Positions 1 to 4,852 of a stretch of 9,988 bases of DNA are shown here, one piece after another. The DNA is from Candidatus Firestoneibacteriota bacterium (GTDB lineage Bacteria; Oederibacteriota; JAAXVQ01; JAUVAV01): assembly GCA_030635415.1 (NCBI GenBank), contig DAOVYW010000071.1, positions 1 to 9,988 on the forward strand, read 5' to 3'. Within the stretch, counting starts at the first letter, position 1, and each line of letters begins with the position of its first letter. The position numbers and the translations under genes are program-made. The notes under the pieces are model-generated. The model searched no databases and was not told the DNA's origin. It worked only from the letters and a program-made list of their open reading frames with translations.

Positions 1-558
1 TGGATTGAAAAAACAAAAGCCATTGGCATAACTTCAAAAGCGGGACGCTATGGCGGTACCTATGCGCATAAAGATATTGCTTTTGAGTTCGCAGCGTGGA
101 TTTCAGTTGAGTTTAAATTATATCTAATCAAAGAATTCCAGCGCTTGAAAGAATCGGAACACAAACAGCTCGGTTGGGATATAAAAAGAAATCTGGCAAA
201 AATCAATTACCGGATTCATACCGATGCCATAAAAGAAAATCTTATCCCTAAGGAATTGACCAAACAGCAAATTAATCAAGTATATGCCTCTGAAGCGGAT
301 ATTTTGAACATGGCTTTGTTCGGTATGACCGCGAAAGAGTGGAGGGATATAAATTCGGATAAAAAAGGAAACATCCGGGATTATGCTAATGTTTCACAAC
401 TTGTCTGTCTTTCCAATCTGGAAAATTTAAATGCACTTTTTATAAACGAAAGCCTGACACAACAGGAAAGACTGAGCAAATTAAATATAATATCCATTCA
501 GCAGATGAGACTGTTGATAGAGGATCATAAAATCAAGCAGTTGGAAGGGAAAAGGTAA
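1..558 (+). CDS. KilA-N domain protein, 3' part (5' end outside window)
   Basis: The frame is open from base 1 to the TAA at 556-558, giving about 185 residues. An internal TTG at 145 is only an apparent start, because the conserved part begins before it. The visible N-terminal stretch (WIEKTKAIGI, GRYGGTYAHKDIAFEFAAW, EFKLYLIKEFQRLK) is the C-terminal half of a KilA-N DNA-binding domain. The tail (KINYRIHTDAIKENLIP, FGMTAKEWR, KKGNIRDYA, LSNLENLNA) matches the conserved C-terminal region of bacterial chromosomal KilA-N proteins of roughly 270 residues. KilA-N domains occur in phage, large DNA virus and bacterial accessory proteins and are thought to bind DNA; the cellular role of this subfamily is unknown. 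It is clearly AT-richer than the genes to its right (one 60-base line near 181 has about 30% GC), which suggests separate acquisition. No terminator is evident after it. Family assignment is firm, function is not. Confidence 0.88.
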   Translation, partial: WIEKTKAIGITSKAGRYGGTYAHKDIAFEFAAWISVEFKLYLIKEFQRLKESEHKQLGWDIKRNLAKINYRIHTDAIKENLIPKELTKQQINQVYASEADILNMALFGMTAKEWRDINSDKKGNIRDYANVSQLVCLSNLENLNALFINESLTQQERLSKLNIISIQQMRLLIEDHKIKQLEGKR

Positions 559-592
559 TCAACAACCCCTTTTACGCTTTGTTTTTTAAGGA

Positions 593-632
593 CAAAGCCC
601 CTGGATTCCGGCTTAGAGCATGCCGGAATGAC
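593..632. repeat. Palindromic dispersed repeat, copy 1 (REP/MITE-like)
   Basis: The left end CAAAGCCCCTGGATTCC (593-609) is followed by an inverted repeat, ATTCCGGC (605-612) and GCCGGAAT (622-629), and then GAC. A second copy with nearly the same left end and the same GGAATGACA right end lies at 4469-4551. A further small inverted repeat, GCTTTGT (576-582) and ACAAAGC (592-598), overlaps the left edge. It has no T-run after it, so it does not look like an intrinsic terminator. Such short dispersed palindromes are common between genes in many environmental bacteria. Confidence 0.6.
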
Positions 633-685
633 AAAACATTAATTCAACGTACTTGTGAAACAAGACACTAGGAGTGGCAGAACAG

Positions 686-1978
686 GTGAAATCTTTGAAA
701 AATAGTTTTTGGCGACACTCTCTTTCACACCAATGGACCGAATACAAACCATCTTTTTTAGTGGCCGCGCTGATCCTGGCCTGGTTCGCGCAGGATCAGT
801 TTTTCGCGCGCCATCTGGTTTCCGGATTGTGGCTCTGGCTGGGCGCCGGGATAATAGCCGCCTGGTCATTTGCGGGTCAGCCCGACAGACTTAAAGCGGA
901 TAAAGTCCGGGTTGGGTATGAAAGCCTGCTCCTTACGCTGATTTTTCTGATTGCCCTCGTATTTCGCTTCTGGAAGTTGTCCGGGATACCCCATGGATAT
1001 TTTACGGATGAAGCATGCAGTGCCATGATGGGACTTAAGCATCTTAAGGGAGCGGTTTATCTGCTTCCCCCCGGCTGGGATCAATTGAAATTTGATTTTT
1101 TTTATTACCTGAACGCCTGCGCGCTTTACTGGGGAGCGATTTCAGCGCATGCCACCAGGATGATTCCGGCTTTAGCCGGCAGCTTAACCGTGGTGATGAC
1201 GTATTTCCTGGCTCGGCGCATGTTTTCGCGGCCGGTCGCTTTGGCAACGGTAATGCTTTTAGCCGGCATGCGATGGCACGTTAATTTTTCGCGGATGAAT
1301 TTAGGCAATATTTTCACACCCTTCTTTAGCGTGGCGGCTTTTTATTTTCTCCTGCGTGGGCTGGAAACGAGAAAACCCTGGTTCATGCTGCTGGCCGGGA
1401 TGGCCATTGGCATTGGTCTCCAGACCTATATAGCTTTTGGAGCGTTTGTCCTGGCCCTGGGTTTATATCTGGGAGTAAAAGCAATCAGGGAAAAGGGTTT
1501 TCTAAAACAAAACTGGAAGGGACTCCTGCTCTTAGGAATAGTGGCTGCGGCCTGCTATTTTCCCGCTAATTTGGGCGTGGAGTCCCAGGCGGGAAGATTT
1601 GTGAACCGGAGCCGCGATGTTCTGATATTCAATAATCTTTTACCCGAACAGGATTGGGCCGGTTTATGGAGCAATGTTAAAAAGACTATGCTCATGTTCA
1701 ATTATTTTGGCGATTGCAACGGACGGCATAATATTCCGGAGGTTCCCATGCTGGATTCCTTGACCGGTCTGCTTTTCGGACTGGGCCTGATTTGGAATCT
1801 GACCCATCCCATACGCCGGCATTCCGCCTGGATATTATTATGGTTTATATCCGCCCTCCTTCCGGGGTTTTTAACTATTGAGGCGCCACAGGGTATTCGT
1901 TGTATTGGCGCAATCATTCCGGTGATATTCTGGCCGGCGTGGGATTGGAGCATGTTTGGCAGAGTATATTGTGGGTGA
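686..1978 (+). CDS. GT-C membrane glycosyltransferase (PMT/ArnT-like), N-terminal part before frameshift
   Basis: This is an integral membrane protein with about ten hydrophobic segments, for example near residues 24-40, 44-62 and 78-95 (counted from GTG 686). After the third segment comes GIPHGYFTDEA, whose Asp108-Glu109 sits where GT39/PMT, ArnT and related GT-C enzymes carry their catalytic acidic motif in the first extracytoplasmic loop. The family transfers a sugar from a polyprenyl-phosphate donor to a protein or lipid outside the membrane; substrate and acceptor cannot be read here. Start choice: GTG 674 overlaps the only good Shine-Dalgarno (AGGAG, 670-674), so GTG 686, 11 bases beyond it, is preferred; 674 would add four residues. 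After SALLPGFLTIEAPQGIRCIG and IIPVIF the frame runs into WPAWDWSM and a TGA at 1976-1978, while the expected LAGVGLEHVWQ continues in frame 1. The gene is therefore interrupted by a one-base deletion and continues to 3228. Confidence 0.8.
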   Translation: MKSLKNSFWRHSLSHQWTEYKPSFLVAALILAWFAQDQFFARHLVSGLWLWLGAGIIAAWSFAGQPDRLKADKVRVGYESLLLTLIFLIALVFRFWKLSGIPHGYFTDEACSAMMGLKHLKGAVYLLPPGWDQLKFDFFYYLNACALYWGAISAHATRMIPALAGSLTVVMTYFLARRMFSRPVALATVMLLAGMRWHVNFSRMNLGNIFTPFFSVAAFYFLLRGLETRKPWFMLLAGMAIGIGLQTYIAFGAFVLALGLYLGVKAIREKGFLKQNWKGLLLLGIVAAACYFPANLGVESQAGRFVNRSRDVLIFNNLLPEQDWAGLWSNVKKTMLMFNYFGDCNGRHNIPEVPMLDSLTGLLFGLGLIWNLTHPIRRHSAWILLWFISALLPGFLTIEAPQGIRCIGAIIPVIFWPAWDWSMFGRVYCG

Positions 1979-3228
1979 CCCGCGGGACGCCGTACCGGTA
2001 TTTGGCGGGCGTGGGTTTGCTCGCATTGATATTGCTGATCGGATTTCGAAATGCCAGGGATTATTTTATACATCAGGCCGGCAATAAAACATGCCAGATG
2101 GCATTTTCAGCCCCGGAAGCGGCCATGGGAAACGAGATCCGCAAACTCGGGCCCAACTATCATACTTATATTTCAAATGGTTTATATGATTATGATTACC
2201 TTTTTACCAGCATCAGCTTTCTGGGTTATCCGTACATTGAGGCTGAAAGATTCCAGAGCGCTGCGGCTATACCTTCGCAGTATCAAGGCAGGAAAAATCT
2301 TGCCTACTGCTTGCTGCCGTATCATGAAAAGGCTGTTGAACTGCTGCGCTATTATTATCCCCAGGGAAGGGAGGAACGCCATATAAGTCCGTATGGCGAT
2401 AAGCTTTTTACGGTCTTTCTAATAAGCCGTGAAGAAGCTGTTGCCAACCAGGGATTGAGCGGTTCTTATCGCGATGCCAATGGCAGAGTAGGGGAAGCTC
2501 ATTACGGCCGGGAAATGTTTGATTCTTCTAAACCATGGCATAAAATGCAATATCCTGTGGTAATTAACTGGAGCGGCAGTATAATAATTCCGGCATGGGA
2601 TTATTATGCCTTTCGAATAGCAGGTTTGCGCAATACGAGTATGCGCATAGACGACCGAATTGTCCGGGGAAAGCAGATCCAACTGGTTCAGGGAGTGCAC
2701 ACCATTGAAATTAAGGGGGAAATACATTCTCGTTCTCAAGATCCGGTTGTATATTGGAAAAAAGGACGGGAAGGGCAGTGGGAAAATATTCCGGTCGGGG
2801 CATTTAGGACGCAAAAGGAGGTCTACGGGCTGACCGGAAGTTACTGGCGCAGTTTTCTCTGGAATAGAGGGCCGCAAATCCGGCGGATTGATACTTTTGC
2901 CACCTTGATATGCAATGATTTTCCCATGCAAGCCCCGTTTTCAGCCCGCTGGGAGGGAAGGATTAAAATTCCCCGGAAAGGCAATTACGCCTTTGGATCC
3001 GTCTCCAATGAGTTGTCCTGGATATATATTGATAATAAGCTGTTGGTGGAAAACCTGGTTAGGGATAATTATAAGGAAGCCAAGGTGCACTTAACCCAAG
3101 GTTACCATGAAATTAGGATTGATTATCAAATGAAACACGGGGATTTCCCGAGAATCATATTGTTCTGGACGCCGCCAGGTGAATCAAAATCAGAGATACC
3201 CGCCCGGGTGCTGTCTCCTAATTTGTAG
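1900..3228 (+). CDS. C-terminal part of the same GT-C glycosyltransferase, with PA14 domains
   Basis: The meaningful frame-1 sequence begins near 1930 with LAGVGLEHVWQ; the frame opens at a TTG at 1900, which is not a credible start. It holds the last membrane segment (YLAGVGLLALILLIGF), then an extracytoplasmic region of about 130 residues (AMGNEIRKLGPNYHTYIS, GYPYIEAERF). A degenerate PA14-like module follows (about 2446-2770, GLSGSYRDANG to DPVVYWKKG), then a clearer PA14 domain (about 2821-3210: GLTGSYWRSF, WEGRIKIPRKGNYAF, SWIYIDNKLLVEN, GYHEIRIDY, PRIILFWTPPG). PA14 is a beta-barrel module found in secreted glycosidases, adhesins and toxins and often implicated in carbohydrate binding. 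Restoring one base joins both parts into a protein of about 851 residues counted from GTG 674 (847 from 686). Without it the PA14 part has no start or Shine-Dalgarno of its own and is probably not made. Confidence 0.78.
   Translation: MYWRNHSGDILAGVGLEHVWQSILWVTRGTPYRYLAGVGLLALILLIGFRNARDYFIHQAGNKTCQMAFSAPEAAMGNEIRKLGPNYHTYISNGLYDYDYLFTSISFLGYPYIEAERFQSAAAIPSQYQGRKNLAYCLLPYHEKAVELLRYYYPQGREERHISPYGDKLFTVFLISREEAVANQGLSGSYRDANGRVGEAHYGREMFDSSKPWHKMQYPVVINWSGSIIIPAWDYYAFRIAGLRNTSMRIDDRIVRGKQIQLVQGVHTIEIKGEIHSRSQDPVVYWKKGREGQWENIPVGAFRTQKEVYGLTGSYWRSFLWNRGPQIRRIDTFATLICNDFPMQAPFSARWEGRIKIPRKGNYAFGSVSNELSWIYIDNKLLVENLVRDNYKEAKVHLTQGYHEIRIDYQMKHGDFPRIILFWTPPGESKSEIPARVLSPNL
1925..1933 (+). other. 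Frameshift site in the GT-C gene (one base missing)
   Basis: Frame 2 reads GTG ATA TTC TGG (V I F W) and degenerates at once. Frame 1 from CTG at 1930 gives LAGVGLEHVW, the natural continuation of IIPVIF. Adding one T to the TT at 1928-1929 gives V-I-F-L-A-G-V-G and restores a single frame from 674 to 3228. The site is not a long homopolymer and no slippery heptamer or downstream pseudoknot is obvious. A sequencing or assembly error, or a real inactivating mutation, is therefore likelier than programmed frameshifting. Confidence 0.75.
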
Positions 3229-3604
3229 GGCCCCGCTGCTGCATAAATAATCAGGTTTTTTTTCGTGTTTTCCGGATGGGATAAAATACTCTTCAGAATA
3301 ATTTGCTCCCGGATACTTTCCTAGCCATTTAAGGCCCCTCCTAGTGCGATTTATCATCCGCGTTGTAATCCGAATGCCGGGATAAGACGGGCAACCGGTG
3401 GGGGCCGGAAGGAGAAGCGGTTATCCTCGGTAGAGCCCAACCCGTGACTGATATGTTACACGCCTTCTTTTTGAAACCGGGGCACCGGATAATGCGTTAA
3501 TGGGGGTTAAAGTTGTTTAGTTAAAAGTCCGAAAATAATAAATAATTACAGAACACAGAACCGGACTAAATGAAGCAATAAAATCAGCCGATGGAAATGT
3601 TGAG
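3229..3604. other. Non-coding gap with inverted repeats of unknown meaning
   Basis: No credible ORF lies in these 376 bases. A T8 run at 3255-3262 follows the glycosyltransferase stop, but the sequence before it forms only a three-pair stem, so it is a weak terminator candidate. A two-tier inverted repeat lies at 3377-3430. The outer arms are CCGGGATAA and TTATCCTCGG with one bulged T; the inner arms are CCGG (3395-3398) and CCGG (3405-3408) around TGGGGG. An alternative pairing joins ACGGG (3387-3391) with CCCGT (3441-3445). It matches no riboswitch or small RNA consensus that I recognise. Confidence 0.4.
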
Positions 3605-3608
3605 GTGA
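3602..3608 (+). promoter_or_regulatory. Ribosome binding site deciding the PATAN gene start
   Basis: GAGGTGA matches the anti-Shine-Dalgarno complement over seven bases and lies five bases before ATG 3614. It overlaps the alternative GTG at 3605, which therefore cannot use it. Confidence 0.65.
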
Positions 3609-3613
3609 GGGTA

Positions 3614-4381
3614 ATGCTGTTTGAATATTATACCGAGGTCAGTGTGGGTGGAATGGTGCGTTTGTTGGCAAGGTATCGTCAAACGGGAAATTTAAAAGTC
3701 CGCGGAAAAAATGAGGCCGGAGAGATATATTTGGAGGCCGGTTGCATTGTAGGAACGGACCGTAAGGGTACAAATCTTAAGAAAAGGGTACTTTCGCTCC
3801 TTCTGGCTCGGGAGGGGAAGTTTCATTTTCAACCTGAAAACGAGATTCCCGCTGCTGCGCGGCAGGGAAAGTTGGAGGAAATCGAAAATCTTCTTTTGGA
3901 AGCTTCACGAAACAGCGATCCCCAAGAGGTGGTAAACTACCTCCCCCCCCCGGAAACCGTCTTGCAATTAGCCCCGGTTTTGGATACGCAAAAAATATTG
4001 CATCTGGATATGGAGTCGGATGAATGGAATGTACTGATTAGAATTAACGGGGAAGAATCACTACAGATGTTATATGAAAAAACCAGCTTGAAAACCGGGC
4101 GTATGCGGCAAATATTATATGGTTTATGGTCTGCCGGCCTTGTCCGCAAAACCCGATTTCGTGTTTCGCGAGTTTTTGAAATTGCCTCCCGGGAATTGGG
4201 AAATCTGGGGGAGGCCTTGATTCGGGAAGTTTTTCGGAAACTTGGTTTAGACCGGAACCATATGCACATGCCCGAATTGATTCAACTTTTGAATGAATTG
4301 CAGCGGAGTATAACCATTCTGATGGGGCCCACCAAGGCTGAACAGATTATCGAGCTGATGTGGCGGGAGGCTAAGCCTTAA
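3614..4381 (+). CDS. PATAN (DUF4388) domain regulatory protein
   Basis: A cytoplasmic protein of 255 residues with no signal peptide or membrane segment. Residues about 10-80 fit the PATAN/DUF4388 pattern: GGMVRLLARYRQTGNLKV, then GEIYLEAGCIVGT, then a helical stretch and GKFHFQPENEIP. PATAN domains occur in bacterial signalling proteins, often with response-regulator receivers, in gliding, pilus and other regulatory systems; none is attached here. The middle (ILHLDMESDEWNVLIRINGE, SLQMLYEKTSLKTGRMRQIL, GLWSAGLVRKT) looks like a winged-helix-type module. The end (LGNLGEALIREVFRKLGL to IIELMWREAKP) is helical and resembles C-terminal domains seen on other PATAN proteins. ATG 3614 is chosen because GAGGTGA at 3602-3608 is a strong Shine-Dalgarno five bases before it; GTG 3605 lies inside that site. 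The gene stands alone between two gaps. A C9 tract at 3943-3951 sits between the PATAN domain and the rest. Confidence 0.8.
   Translation: MLFEYYTEVSVGGMVRLLARYRQTGNLKVRGKNEAGEIYLEAGCIVGTDRKGTNLKKRVLSLLLAREGKFHFQPENEIPAAARQGKLEEIENLLLEASRNSDPQEVVNYLPPPETVLQLAPVLDTQKILHLDMESDEWNVLIRINGEESLQMLYEKTSLKTGRMRQILYGLWSAGLVRKTRFRVSRVFEIASRELGNLGEALIREVFRKLGLDRNHMHMPELIQLLNELQRSITILMGPTKAEQIIELMWREAKP
3943..3951 (+). repeat. C9 homopolymer inside the PATAN coding sequence
   Basis: Nine consecutive C encode the Pro run in NYLPPPETVL, at the junction between the PATAN domain and the C-terminal modules. Read directly from the sequence, losing one C brings a TAG into frame at 3969-3971, and gaining one C brings in a TGA at 4021-4023. 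Either slip would leave a protein of little more than the PATAN domain. Confidence 0.9.
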
Positions 4382-4468
4382 CCCCCGTCTTGTCTGGATT
4401 CAGCATTATCCGCTGGAGACCCTTCCCCATGAAATTGGATTTATCCTGCTGGCTTTATCCATTAAAAT

Positions 4469-4551
4469 CAAAGCCTCTGGATTCCCGATTCAAATATTGA
4501 GATGAGCGGAATACAATATTGACATTCATCTTAATGCATTCGGGAATGACA
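4469..4551. repeat. Palindromic dispersed repeat, copy 2
   Basis: CAAAGCCTCTGGATTCC (4469-4485) differs from copy 1 (593-609) by one base in 17. The outer arms ATTCCCGA (4481-4488) and TCGGGAAT (4540-4547) are followed by GACA, as in copy 1. The interior is longer (about 50 bases against 9) and has its own inverted arms, AGATGA (4500-4505) and TCATCT (4526-4531). The shared ends with different centres suggest a family of mobile or recombining palindromes and not a terminator; no T-run follows. Confidence 0.6.
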
Positions 4552-4749
4552 CCCTGAAAAATCGATTAATTGCCCCTAGCTGGTATTCTTCATTTATTTT
4601 CTATGTATACATTTGTTGAAGAAACCGACAATAACTTTACATTTTTTAATACGTTAACCGTGAATTCCCCAGCCTGTGTAGCATGAAACAAAGCAAAACA
4701 CAAAATTCGAACTACTAAAATATATGACATAATATTACTATAATAACAA

Positions 4750-4765
4750 ATGTCAATGTTGACAT
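4750..4765. promoter_or_regulatory. Inverted repeat over the -35 box, possible operator
   Basis: ATGTCAA (4750-4756) and TTGACAT (4759-4765) are perfect inverted arms separated by TG, and the right arm contains the whole -35 hexamer. A further TGACAT half-site lies at 4725-4730. A dimeric repressor binding here would block the promoter. Part of the symmetry could be chance, since TTGACA itself supplies most of one arm. Confidence 0.45.
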
Positions 4766-4787
4766 GATATATTGTTTTATATATAAT
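4759..4787 (+). promoter_or_regulatory. Consensus sigma-70-type promoter for the surface protein gene
   Basis: TTGACA (4759-4764) and TATAAT (4782-4787) both match the consensus exactly and are separated by 17 bases, the optimum. Transcription would start near 4794, giving a 5' leader of about 60 bases before GTG 4853. The surroundings are AT-rich, which raises the chance of promoter-like matches, but two perfect boxes with ideal spacing placed just before a large gene make a real promoter likely. Confidence 0.75.
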
Positions 4788-4831
4788 AACCAAAAATATT
4801 TTTTACTTTTAATTATAGTACTTATTTGTAA

Positions 4832-4847
4832 TTTTTTTTGGGGGGGG
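4832..4847 (+). repeat. T8G8 double homopolymer just before the surface protein start
   Basis: Eight T (4832-4839) are followed directly by eight G (4840-4847), ending five bases before GTG 4853 and two before TTG 4850. No purine-rich AGGAGG-type site exists, so the G run, which can pair with CCUCC using G-U, probably acts as the ribosome binding site. Its length would set the spacing to the start codon. G tracts of this size are prone to slippage. Confidence 0.85.
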
Positions 4848-4852
4848 CGTTG

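Larger units (their letters stand above)
4382..4849. other. Long AT-rich intergenic region
   Basis: No credible gene lies here. The left part (to about 4570) has the composition of the flanking genes and contains the second dispersed palindrome. From about 4575 the sequence becomes very AT-rich (one 60-base line near 4741 has 10 G or C). This part holds a perfect 10-bp palindrome, ATGTATACAT (4603-4612), the promoter and inverted repeat at 4750-4787, and a T8G8 tract (4832-4847). An apparent 67-residue minus-strand ORF at 4590-4793 has no Shine-Dalgarno or recognisable domain and is not called. Confidence 0.7.

Noticed and set aside
576..598. GCTTTGT / ACAAAGC hairpin after the KilA-N gene as a terminator
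   Set aside because: The stem is short and AT-rich, and the T-run is in the loop and not after the stem.
1096..1103. T8 run in the glycosyltransferase gene as a phase-variation tract
   Set aside because: A/T runs of this length are common, and the actual frameshift lies elsewhere, at 1928.
1925..1933. Programmed ribosomal frameshifting to make the glycosyltransferase
   Set aside because: No slippery heptamer, internal Shine-Dalgarno or clear pseudoknot is seen near the site.
1702..2073. Minus-strand ORF of 123 residues over the frameshift
   Set aside because: It is a shadow of the glycosyltransferase with no recognisable domain and no independent start signal.
2419..2931. Minus-strand ORF of 170 residues
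   Set aside because: It is antisense to the PA14 modules of the glycosyltransferase; the + strand product has clear domain sense and this one has none.
3240..3262. T8 run after the glycosyltransferase stop as an intrinsic terminator
   Set aside because: The preceding bases form only a three-pair stem, too weak to call.
3361..3460. Known riboswitch or RNase P-like RNA
   Set aside because: I compared it by eye with cyclic-di-GMP, cobalamin and RNase P conserved cores and found no match.
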